From: Sipunculus nudus
Taxonomy: Eukaryota > Annelida > Sipuncula > Golfingiida > Sipunculidae
Direction: 5' to 3'
DNA: 64,000 nucleotides
Assembly: GCA_026874595.1 (NCBI GenBank)
Contig: CM049311.1
Span: forward strand, 33,933,676-33,997,675
Shown here one piece after another: positions 12,201-25,500 of the stretch. The position numbers were made by a program, and so were the translations under genes. Positions within the stretch are counted from its first letter, which is position 1; the number at the start of each line of letters is the position of its first letter. The notes beneath the pieces are model-generated. The model was not told the origin of the DNA. It saw nothing but the letters and a program-made list of their open reading frames with translations, and searched no databases.

Positions 12201-15200
12201 TATCTTTCGACTAGTTATTTTATTCATTCGGTCTTACGAAACATAATGTAACATTTGTAGCTCTTTTCGCGAATGTGATAGTCGGTGTACGGGGAGATGG
12301 CCAGAGATACGCGGTCGCCTTTCCGTCGCTGATCAATGGGTCACTAGAGGGCGTCGCTGAATTGTACTTTACTACTGCTGCCGTCCACACGACAGTCCGG
12401 GTTTGTTTTACACACATACACGCACGCATTCATAATATATATTTATTAATCAAGCCTCACCCCTTAGGGTTTGATGGCTAATATGGTTTTGTGAGTATAT
12501 TTCTGTATCTTTATTTTGGGGAGGGATCTTATTTAAATCAATTTAAATCACAATCATACATATTTTAAGGATATCTACGCCAGTTACACGTGGAGAAAAC
12601 TACCTTAGCCCTACAGTGGCCGTTAAGTTAGAAACGCGCTAAACGTATTCGTACCCGTAGCCGTGTCCTGACGGAATAAACGGAAACACCGTTTACGTAT
12701 TTATTAATGTTCTTTAATCCGAAGAACCAATTTCCCCGATCATGTTCATGTTACTGGAATTGTACGGATAAACGACGCACTATAACTTTGAGAAGATAAA
12801 GACGTATTTGAAAGTGTGTAACAACCTTAGTCAAGGAAACCAATTTTAAATTGTGGTATATATTTCCAAAAATTATATTATATATATATTATTATATTAG
12901 ATTATCGCCCTTCGGCCGCCGGAATAAAAGTGCTATATGATTTCGAATTCATTTGCCTGTGGTTGTTATTTTCTACAGATAAAATCAATTTCCCACAATC
13001 AAACTGTTGAGGTAACGCGGGACAGAGTAAGCAAGGTAAGTCTGGATCCCAAAGAACACCGGCTGAACAGCGACAATTTAAGAGAAAGCAAGGGAATCCT
13101 GATCGAATCCAACACCACCATCAGCGTGCAGGTTTACTACTCTGATAACGTCACTTCCGGTGGCTACCTCGCCATCCCTCTCAAGAATGGTGTCTCCACT
13201 GAATTTGTTGTTGCATCCGTTGGTCCACCTTCTCACTCACAATTCACCATTGTGGCGGCAGAGGACGCCACAGAGCTGACGATCAGGACCCAAAATCATT
13301 CAAATATAACACATATTTCTCTAGACGCTTTCGGAACGTTTACCTTTACATCAAATGGTTCAGATATCACTGGTTACTTTGTTTCATCCACCAAACCCGT
13401 GAGCCTTTACTCAGGAATCGGCTGTAGGGTGACGATGGCAACAGATCACTGCGGACGGATGATGGTAGCTTTGCCACCAATAGAATGCCTAGGAAGGAGG
13501 CATGCTTATATTCCAATGCCTATTCCAGAAAGTGCTCGGTTAAGAGTTATAGCAGCCTTTGATACCTATGTACACATATATATGAATGACACGGATAAAT
13601 ATTATCTAGATTATTTGACAAACGGAAAATATATTGACACTGAAGTTTCGGTTATTGAGTGTTCCTCTGATTGTTTGGTGGTCATGTATCGAAACTTATC
13701 TTCTTCCAATTTTAAGCCGTTTATGGTGGTTCTCACTCCTGATGAATTGTTCTTTAACCATTTAATTTGGTATACCGCACCTTCGGTGGACACTTCAAAT
13801 AACGTCACCATAATAATCCCACAAGATCATGACGTGGATGGGGTACGTCTTGATGGACAAGCAGTAAAAAGATGGATGGCCAAGGGAACTATGTACTATT
13901 ACGCAGTGGTTCCACTGGCTGTCGGCGTCCACAGTAATTATCACCTGAACCCATCACAGCGTGTCACAGCGTACACTTACAGCGCACAATTTGGAAATAC
14001 ACTACCATTTGTTCACCAGGCTGGCTATGCAGGCAAGTCGCAAAATAAGTAAACTTGAAGATATTGATTATGTAACTGTTAGTGAACAGCTACCGTTACG
14101 TTTGCGTTGAACTTATCTTATACATTGGTGATTTAGAACTAAATCAGGAGGGCGAATCTGCAAGTATAAGAATTCACAGAAAAATATAACATTCATAACA
14201 TTTAAATTAAACTATTCTAATCTCTTAATACCGTGCAGATATTTGGTAAACAGGTCATTAAACTATGACAAATAATCTCATTCAGACCCGTGTCTGCAAG
14301 AAGCAGTTTGCAACAACAGAGGAAGCTGCGTCACGTTTGATATACAGAGGTTTTCCTGTGCCTGTCATGAATTCTATTTTGGCTTACGGTGCGAAGAAGG
14401 TAACGTTATATTGCTTAAAATAGCTTTTTGATGTAAATCTTCTCACGCAACTAAGTTTGTTACATATATTTTGGTTTACACAGAAACTATGAATCCAGTT
14501 GACGTATGACAAGTAAACTCACGCCGTTGTGCTTCAGTGTTCCATCTTTTACTCGTCCATTTTACCCATAAAAAAAGATGCAAGGCCGTCGGGAATTTTG
14601 TTATTGGCAAAGGTTTTATTAAAGATAATACACTCATGAAGAAGCATACATTGTTTTTCTCGGAATACAAGAGCTATGTATCATTCCTCTCAGGACCATA
14701 CACAGAGGGACGAAGATATCCTTTGGCGTTTACCGGTGCAGGTTCACACCTCGCGCCTATTTACTGTGGCCTTCTGTTGTATCCACAGCTTATCAGACCT
14801 ACACGAGTATGGGTAAGGTTAAAAATCATCAAATTTCCTGTTAACAACTAATACGGAGACTTGATATAAATTCTTTCCTATTTTCCAATCGTCTTGCCAG
14901 AGCTGTATTATGTTATCACAACATTTGTAAACAGACGATGTTAGGGCTGGACCATCATAATGTAAATACCAAATGATCAGCAGCCGTTTTCCCCGTCATC
15001 TTGGATTAAACGATCGCATGAACACTCGGGCGATGGTGTAATTGATTTCCTGCATTGTCCATGATGGTAGTAGATACCTAAAGTACAACTCTATACAAAA
15101 TAGTAACTATTTTCTTTTTCAGATAAAGACAGCAAAAAAGCAGCTTGCCTTCATCCTGAGCCGTGAACTAACTCATAGCTTTGACAGTTCCTACAACCCC

Positions 15201-18200
15201 GTATGTAGCAGCTGGAACAGTAATGTGTTTGGCAGATTGGGTGTAATCGTTGAGTCGTCAGTCCCCATAACTGTTTTCGGGGTATTTGCGCACAGTCAAG
15301 GAACCGACCGATTTCCAGTGAGACCGATGACAGCGAGTGATACGGAATTTATCGTGGCATCTCACAGCCCAGCACGTGGTTACGATTCTTTGCTCGTATT
15401 TTTTGCCACTAGACCAAACACGTTTGTTACCCTTCATGTCAATTACGACTGGCATTTTGATTTAAACATTTACGAGGCAAGCTTAATCAAAGATCGGAAT
15501 ATAGATCTTACAGGGTCTTATATCACTTCCAATTACCCGATCGGCGTATACTCCGGGCATGAATGTCTGTATCTCCCTCAAAATGCCAGTTATTGTGATT
15601 ATGCAGTCATGTCCGTACCTCCTGTTGAGTCACTGGGTAAAGAGTTCATAGTTCCTCCGATAGGTGGCAACAGTGACGATGAGGGATCACTTGTACGGAT
15701 CATAGCTACACATGACAATACATCAGTGAGAATATCTGATGATTCATTGGCTGATTACACAATAAACAGAAGATCATACATCGATTATTCTTCGGAAATT
15801 GGAAATGCAACGTATCCATTGTCTTGTTCCAAAGACTGCTTAGTTGTTCAGTACATGAGACAGTTTAATGGAAGATTCATGATGGAAGTCGTACCACGTA
15901 AACGATATGGGCCCTGGTTTCACGTTGTGAGTGATTATAGGTTACATGTAAGCGTTATTTTGCCAAGTAATGCAACTGAAGGAATGATCACTGGATTAGA
16001 CTATGGTGTTAATTGGATTCAAGTGAAGGACACTGGTTTCTCCGCGGCAAACTTGTCTGTCAATTATAAAACCAACATTCATCACAGAGATCCTGCGGCA
16101 AGCATATCTGTATATTTCACTGGTGCTTATGTAAATTATGGATCCTTTTTTTATGGAGCACAGGGATATCCAGTAGGTGAGTAGGAGAATTACCTAGCTC
16201 TACTCAGTTATCAGATTTATATGGTCAGCATGGTGCATGGTATGTTATGACAAGTGGTCTGTTAATGAATGTTCTAAAATACACATCTAAAGACACCTTT
16301 TAGCAGTAGAGAACAATAGAAATGCAATCTGGAATATATAAATGAAAGACAGCGATTGTTCCATTTAGAAAATCTGAAACTATATTAAAATGAATATGTA
16401 AAATTGAATTGATCAATCCACACAAAAACATATATAAATATGGTATCGTTATATTTTTAGCCTGGCACAGATGTTTTAAACGGATAAAGAGCGCCCAGCC
16501 CAAGCGAAATGACGTTATGTCTAGGTCCATATCGTTGCCGGTTAATACGGCTTCTATCAGGCTCAGTGAGCCATTGCCGCGAAAATGTGATGTTATAGTG
16601 CTCCGCAATGAAACTAACAATTTACTAGACCCCTGGTAAAGCCTCGGACACAACCCGCTACGGCAACCGCACACCGTAGATCACCGTTCGGTTTTTGAAA
16701 CCGCAGGAATACTTATGCGGCCGACGTGCGGGAACGGCACGGTTTTTTCCTCATTCTCACGGCCTTCGAACGGTCAAGTAAGCTAACCCTGCGGACGCCA
16801 CAAGCTAACCTTGCGGAATCCGTAAAGACCCCTTACGAGAGCCGCAGGTATGCCGTACGTCTCTCGAGTAGCCGAGTAGGCGTTTAAAATCGCACGGTTA
16901 TCCTACGACAGCCGTACGTCTACTGTACGGCGACCCTACGGAGCCCGTAGGTGGCTGCCTGACGCACGGCCGCCGCATCAACTTAAGCGCTTGCGGCCTT
17001 CAAAAAACGCACGGTTGCCGTGCGTCTACCGCACGTTATAGCCCAAAACACTCACCGTACGGCGACCGTATCCCGGTTGTGACCGAGGCTTAAGGAGGCG
17101 TCGGCGGGACTCCATTCCTGTGAGAAAAGAGAGTCACTCCACACGGTTCACTCAGATAATAAGCGTGATCGTTATGAACATGAGTGTTGGTATTACCTTC
17201 TTTACTGGCCTCGGGCAGATGCACTGGTTTCACTCCACACAAAGGCAATACCAAGCACGCCGGTTATTAATATGTAAATATTGTTTACGATGTTACCTTC
17301 ATACCTGAACACTTTCAACTCTGTTGCAGAGATAGGAAATTTATGCCTTAACAACTCCTGCCAGAACGGAGCCACCTGTTTCCTTGACCCTTCAACAGGT
17401 TGTATCTGTTGGTGCCCTCCCGGGTACGGAGGTTCCTTCTGTGAAGCAGGTGATTGCTTGAAAAATCACACGAGCAGAATCCATACATATTCAAATACAA
17501 AAATAATAGAATTGGTTAGTATTTAGTATATCTTTTTCCTTCCGGTGTAAAAAATCTACATTAAAATAACCTTCTTTTACTTTTAACAAAATGAAGACAC
17601 GGTCTCCCTACTTTTGTCACCACACGTGTCAACACTTACGCACATACACGCACACGCGTGACATATGAAGGGTTTGAGAAGATGTATATCGCGTATTTTT
17701 ATTCGAAGGTCCTGTCAGTGTTGGGGGACAGATGTATGCTATCGCATATATGAACATACGGTGTCAAACATGCAGTCGTGTTATAGGGTTCACAGTCTCT
17801 GCAAAATCAAACATGGCGGTAGTACAGGTAAACATGAGTTGATTTGTCAAATTCAAAGACGCACCTGAATTCTCCCTGTAGTACCATTATAATTATCTAC
17901 GATAAATATTATAGATCGATTTGAACAATGTAAGATATAGATTTAAACATGTAACAGAATCCACAAACGCTCTTCAGGCATGTTGTAAACTGCAGTCCTC
18001 CCAGGTCTCCTGAGTTACACCACCATGGTCACCACAGAGCAAAGAATTGTAGCCAGACTAGTAAGGGCGTGGTTTAGCCTTGTGGCCTAATAACACAGAG
18101 AACCCCGCTTTTTTCCAGATCCTTGGTCTTGTGCCAGAACCGGTGAAATCAAACAAACGAGAGTGGGTGTCGCATGTTTAAAATTCGAAGTTTGTTGCCC

Positions 18201-21200
18201 AAAGCGATAGCACGTTCTCATGTGTCTGATTGCAATTGCTTTGCTCTGTGGTGGTGTAACCCAAAGAACCTTGCTATAGAAAGCAGCGGTTATAAGCAAA
18301 AGGAGAAATGGAACCACTGCAGTGTATAACAGCTGCGTGAGGGGATTCCAGATTGTTTTAATTTTCAGACCAAGTCGAAATATGAACAAACAACCAATTA
18401 CTTGGATGGATCTGCTGGGTCAATAATATATTTACCTGGCTTTAGATACTGGACTACAAAAGGTAATAAAACAATCACCAAAGAAACCAAAGGAATAATA
18501 GTTGAAGCCAGCCATCGGGTGAATTTACACGCTTTCTTTTCAACATTTAGAGACTGGACTGGGTTCCTTTCTCGACCTTTAAGTAATGTTTCTGTGGAGT
18601 ATTTGATAGCTTCATATCCGCCACAGCGTGGAATGTCAAGCAGATTTGTAATAACCGTGACGGAACTGGAAACCACAGTTAACATTTCCATTCGGTGGCC
18701 TGACGGTACGTTTGTGCGGTATCCGTCTGTACTCTTGGACAGGTATGACACGCTAACCTATCAGTCATTTGACCACGACTTGACCGGCTCGTTCGTGACG
18801 TCAGATAAACCGGTCGGTGTTATATCGGGGCATGAGTGCGCTTTCATACCAGAAAATTCCTCCAGTTGCGGATACCTGGCAATCAACCTGCCTGACGTCT
18901 TTACAATGGGAAATGTTTTCGTAGTTCCTCCGATAGCTGGTCCAAGGATTGGTGCGGGTTACAAGCTCCGTATTATAGCCGCCCACAATGAAACAAGTGT
19001 CAGAGTTTTAGGATACAAAGATGAGACAATTCACCGGGGAGAATTCCTGGAGAAGATGGTTATTAACCGAAATGAAAGTCTCCATGTTATATGCTCCAAA
19101 GGGTGTCTCGTGGTACAGTATGCGGAAGCTTTTAGAATTAATACCACCGCATTCATGATGGAAGTAGTACCGGTTGAGCAGTACGAACGCAAATACACGT
19201 GGGTGAGCTATCCCGTCATGCATCATTGGCTCTCTATTATCGCCCCTACTGATGACGTAGATAAAGTACGCCTTAACGGCACAGGTCTTTCCGGGGTGAG
19301 ATGGCAGCGCGTTCCAGGTACAAATTACAGCACTGGAACGTTGTACGTTGGGACAGGCGAGTTTCAGACAGAGCTGACAGTAGATACCGTTGTGAAGATA
19401 GGAGCATTCGCCTTCGGATATTACGATTTTTACGAACCTATGACATATGGCCAATCCTTGGGCGCTGCAGGTAAATGCCTTTACCAGATAATATTTGTGT
19501 TCATAAATGATATGGTACGTGTTATCCAAACCAGCAAGTGTTAGCCCTTTTATATTCCAAAAAGTGAAATACTATTTTACTGAAATGGATGAAATCTTTA
19601 TGAAAAATTATCATTTTTTTATAATGTTTGCACCTACACTTGAATCCAGCATTACGTCCCTAAATTATGTATTAAATTATTTTCTAAGAAATCATTTTTC
19701 GATGGGCAAAATTTAATTGGGACAAAAGCGTATATATAATCGTATTCTTGTTTTCAAACGTTCTTTAGACTTCAACTTCAATATCAACATGGAAGTTGTA
19801 ATAATGATATTTCAATGTATTCTCCCCATGTCTGCAGTCAAATCGACAGGATGTATATTCAAAATAATTTTGACAGGACAATCCATTATTATCCTCTGCT
19901 CCAGATACCCCACGCCGATGTTTCGTCAATCCGTGCATGAACGGTGGAACTTGCGTTCCTGTTTCAGGCTTGGTGTACAACTGCTCCTGTCCACCACTAT
20001 TTTCCGGTCGACACTGTGAAAATGGTAAAACCCTGAACCGTGATTAGATAAATTTTCATTACGCTATAGACTTACATAATTAATTCTACTAAGTGCAACG
20101 TAAATTCCATTGGCATTTATTTTCTGTAAAGATAGAATAATCTCAAAATAATATAAGTGTGACAGTCTACGAAATCAGGTCACCGATACATGCATCGTAA
20201 TTCACTACAGCTGTAGTGGATGAGATATATACTTGCTTTATAAACAAGTCTTGGCAATTAAGTTTACCTTACCTTAACCGCTCGAGACGAGCATTTTGTA
20301 TTTGGGTATAAGTGTATGAAGTCGTTAAACCTTTAAACCTTTAAGATAACCGTCAACAATTTATGAAAATTAAAATAAAAAAAAACATATATGTAAGAGA
20401 AAGGGTGAAGAATCACCTTTATAGGTGGCTTTAGATGCTATATGTATAAAGCCTCCCTAGGAATTTATATATCAATAAATATCATGAATTTATATATCCA
20501 TCTTTGTGTAAACTTTTGATGGTGGGCCTACTTAACCCCCCCCCCCCGAGCAAAACCATAGATTTCAATAGTTTTCCAATTTTTCTCTTTCTTCTGTCTA
20601 GACACTTCTAGTTTACACACATTTTAGTTTATATATATATTAAAATGTATATTTATTATTGTAAGGATTCCTTTTTTATAATTATCTTTTGTATATGATT
20701 TTAATAAATTTATATATTTTCTTCTTTTCATGCATTCTTTCACAACAAGCAGTCAAGACATATACCATTGCAGGTAACACTTTTAATGCGTATATATAGC
20801 AAATAAATTATCTTATCTTATCTTTAATAGACCTAAAGACCGTCTCGGTAGAGTCTACGGGTACTCCGTTTGAAGGTAAACAAAAGATGTTTACCTGTTC
20901 TTTCAATGAGGACGGCCCCGTGGTGCAGCAGACGACCTTCCGCTGGTATCATAAAGGTGTCCTACTGACCGATATGGGAGAAGGCGGAAGGTTTGCCATC
21001 AACCAGGGTCAGTGCAGGGGTCAGGTCTGTTCTAACATGACAATCAAACAACTTCGGTGGGATGACACAGGTAACAATATTTTTTATTCCGATAACATAC
21101 ATTACGCATTTGGTAACATCAGCATTGCCAGTCTCAACCTAACACATAAATAACCCAATATAGAATCCACATGACACATACGCAACTCATGATATATCGA

Positions 21201-22484
21201 CAAGAAACAGAAATAAGTATGAATGCCATCCTAAAATCCTAATTTTTCTTCTTTCTTGTCATCGACCATAAAATTCTGCATGTTATTCTTTAATTTTGCC
21301 AATATTGCTCTATTTTCAAATCTGCATTTACTTTTAATATAAATGAATCTTGATTAGGTAATATCTCATTACATTTCATACGGTAAATATATATTGGCTA
21401 AGAAAATGATGGTTTTCTCCACAAACATATCTTTCTTATTAAATTTTCCAAATATAATTTTTATGAAAGAAAATGTGTTTCTCTGCTGCGTTGTCTTATT
21501 CAACCGTGTTTTTTAGATCCTAAAGAATAACAAATATAATGGCGATTAAACTTTAGGTGTTGAACAGATTTTGTAACAGTTTGAGACGTGGCATTATTGA
21601 AAACTAAAAAAATTGAGTTCCTAAGAATGGGATATTATCGGTTATCTGAAAGTGTAGTGCCATTATCTGCAGGTCTGTTTGTTTAGTAAATTACGTCTAG
21701 AATGTATTCATGAAAAAACATCTCATGAAAAAATACCAACTCGCACTTTTTTTTCGTTGTTGATTTTGACATCCAAAGTAAGTACACATTAATATTTTAG
21801 AACTTGAAACGCATATATGTAAATAGCCGAGAACCATATGACTTCGCGTCAGGTGTTGGGAGTAATCGAGAACTCGCATAATGACTTTTCTCTCATGGGA
21901 CATTTCATAGGATGCGGTTGTCGTTAAGGGTTATGAATATAGTCCTTAAGGTAGAGTTCTAAGGAATCACTATATATTATGAGTACATTTTCTTTAATTA
22001 CAGGTCTCCATGAAAGCAAAAGAGTTTTTAACCAGAATGACTTGTTCAAATTAAGAGTTCACATTTCCGTGTATAGTACAATCTTATTGAATTCCTGCCG
22101 CTGCACTGACTGATATTCTCCACATAAAATAATTCTTTTCAATCTATAGGACTATTTTTCCTTTTTCCTTTTTTTATTCAAGGGTCTGTATCTTGCGAAG
22201 CAGTTACAAACGGCCGAACACGCAGGAGCACCATGAACTTGACCGTAACAGCTAAACCAGTGATCCAAGTATCACCAAACTCCCAAACTGTTGACAAAGG
22301 AAAGCATGCCAGCTTCCTATGCAATGCTTCACTACCGGTTAAACAAAAAATTGGCGGATTGTCCAACGTCACAGTAATATGGATGTCAGGCAGTAGGGAA
22401 CTGGTTAACCAATCAGGTTTGAGGATGGATTTATGTTTTATTCGTACTTTTTTTAAAAACCCGCGAATATTTTTTTAAAGAATA

Positions 22485-22526
<42 letters not shown>

Positions 22527-25500
22527 GGAGGTACCTTTTGTGTTTCTACAGGACTCTTTATTTTTGAAAACCGAGGTGATGTAGCTGTAGAGAGTCGGCT
22601 CACTTTGCTGGAAGTTAACGATGATGTCACGTTCACTTGTATTGCCAGAAATCTCGCGGGATCAAGAAATGGCAGCTGCCACCTGGTGGTCGTCAAACAG
22701 TCGTCTCCTGGGGGTACTGTAATGTTTCCATATAAATAGGAGTATAGCCTACAATAGGAGTATAGACTTGTAATAAATGAAATACAGTTCTTGAGAAAAG
22801 ATAATTTTTCAAACATAGACATCTTTAGCTGGATCATCGGATATCTTTCATAATCACAATTGCTAAAATACAGCCACATTATAAAACACCTTATCATAGT
22901 GCCTGGGTAACTTTCTTTTTATTGTTGCACAAAACGAAAATAATATTATTTTACAATAACTAGAGCCAAAGCAGACCTGTGACAGGGAGGCAGATTTTAA
23001 TGGAGTCACGTGGCCAAGAACAATGAGAGGAACAGTGGCAGAAGCACCATGTCCACGTGGCCAAGTTGGTAAGGCATAAGTAAAAACAGAGCAAAATCAG
23101 TAAGCAAAATATTACATGGATAACCAATAGGTGACATTGCTAGAACTGCCCATGAATTCTATAGTGCATATAAACCACCCACTCACCTTTACCTATTTGT
23201 AATGCGTGTATCAGTATCTTAGGCCCAAAAAATATAAGGTATGGTTCTCAGGCACCGCCCGCGTCAATTTTAAACCCCTCATCAAACATTTTTATTTTTA
23301 TTTTCATCTTTCAAGAAGATAAAATAAAACAATTTTGATTCGATTTCCTTTGTTATGTAGTGCTTTTACCTGTTTAGCAAAAACACCCTGTTATTTTCAC
23401 GCTTTTCCATGGTCAGTGATTTCTGAAAAAAAAGTGCCTGAGAACCATACCTTTTTATTTTTTAGGCCTTATTTTTTTACGTATGTATGGCATCGTGTCA
23501 TCTTCATACTGACCGGTCTGTTGCAGCTAGCTTTCACAGGCCTTTGTTCAGCGAGCAGTTCATGAAAATGAACAAACCTGCAACGGTGAAATTTGCAACT
23601 GCCAACCAAAACCAACGAACAAATGTATATAATACACTTTTCATACTCCGTCCAAACAAGAACACTACCAGAAACGGCAAAGGCTTACTTGACTGGTTAG
23701 ATTCTAAGTAGCATCGGGCAATGAAAAAACGGTTGCTCGAAACATTGCACCGTCCGCGATCATTCATTATGGATGTCTAGTTAAACCATGCATGGTCTTA
23801 GAAAGCGCGGCTATCTGCCACAGACCTGCTAGTATGCAGATCCATCATATATGCATAATAAACCAGCCGTTCATCTATATTTTCTTAATAATGGTATCAT
23901 CAGCATCATTATGGAAATGCAGGTACTGCGATGAGAGAATGCCGGGACGTCCCACAAAGAGATGCAGAGTGGGCTGCTCCTTCCTACATCAACTGTCGAG
24001 ACCGGTCCTTCCAAGAGGTCGTGGAAGAAGTAAATAACTTAAAAAATGACACTTTATGTCTAAGAAGAACATTTATACGCACAATAACCTACAGATATAT
24101 AATTATTTGCACAGTTATTCTTATCGTTTTCTTCCTTTAAATCAAATAACAACAAAAAACGCGCAAGAGTAACATTATGTATTATAAATAATAACTAGAT
24201 CCATTGATGTAACCTTACGGCGAGAATGGCATGTTGTTACTGAGCGTGTTATTAAGACAGAGGGAGTCTTTTAGTTTTTTTTCCAGATCTCTCCTATATA
24301 CCTCTTGGTCTCTGGCAGGATTTGAATTTGCGCCGTCTGCACCGCACTCCAACGCTGTAACCACTAGGCTTTATATAAAGATTCGTTCTCCCTTTTTTTA
24401 AATTTACGTTTTTCTTCGTTTAAAAATGAATATTTAAAAAATTCTTCCAGGCTGATCGCATTCTTGAAGGAGGTGGAGCAAATGACACCGGTAAAGTTGA
24501 GGCTGTGACAGAACGTATAGTTAACATCACGAGGAATGACGCTGAGGGGGCTAACGGGATGCAGCCCGGCAATCTGGTGGCGGCGTCAGAGGCGCTGAGA
24601 ACTATAGCAGTGGCCAGAGAGAGTGTTGACGCCACGGTCAGCGACAGTGAAACACAGGCACGTAACGATACACGTGTTGTTTTTTCTGCAGATTTTACAC
24701 ATTTGCAGTACCGGAAGGTTGCACACTCTTTAGGAATCCTTTTGTACGCTAACTACGATATTCACATTTTACCTAATTAAATTGTCCTAACTAGATAATT
24801 TCATACACAGTGTATGCATGGACAATAAATACAAACATACTATGAAGAAAACATCGAGTGAAATATAGGAAACATTTGTAAAAATTCATGTTACAATATT
24901 ACTTACAAAATTGTAACAAATAAACGTTATTTCTTCTATACTGTCCTTCTATATTTTTGTCCTAACTAGATAATTTCATACACAGTGTATGCATAGACAA
25001 TAAATACATACATACTATGAAGAAAACATCGAGTGAAATATAGGAAAAAAAAATTGTAAAAATTTATGTTACAATATTACTTACAATATTGTAACAAATA
25101 AACGTTATTTCTTCTATACCCTAACTTTACTAAAATATTGAAACAGCTCGTCAAAATGATTGAGATTGTTGTAACCTGGCGTGAAGCATTGGGACAAGGG
25201 ATCAATGTGCGAGCCTCACTTGCAGTGCGGGAGACGTAGTGTGCCTGATTATAGATGTATTAGTATATTTAAGTTGCAATGTATATATAACTTCATTTAA
25301 ATCAGGTTGAAGGTGATCTTCGGCCCTTTGCCTTCCCGTGTATGAGACTTTATTCTATGGATGTCACAGGCGCACGGAAATCAATTTAGTACAATGCTTA
25401 CAAGGGAGTAAATACGGACACATGGGGTAAATGGAGTGTAACTTAAACAAATGGAGTCCTATAAATTGGGTTTAAATTCTTTTCCGGGAGTAGTACAGTA

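Noticed and set aside
16300-16674. 124-codon minus-strand frame
   Set aside because: It runs from intron into the MITE end and has no domain.
12937-19544. Three separate FCGBP-like genes, one for each long open frame
   Set aside because: Each long frame is bounded by splice sites in matching phase, with EGF exons between them; the Met codons at their starts lie in introns or are not ATG.
22475-22897. 140-codon minus-strand frame with an Arg-Glu repeat
   Set aside because: The repeat comes from the (CT)n tract, and the frame covers Ig exon 13 in antisense.
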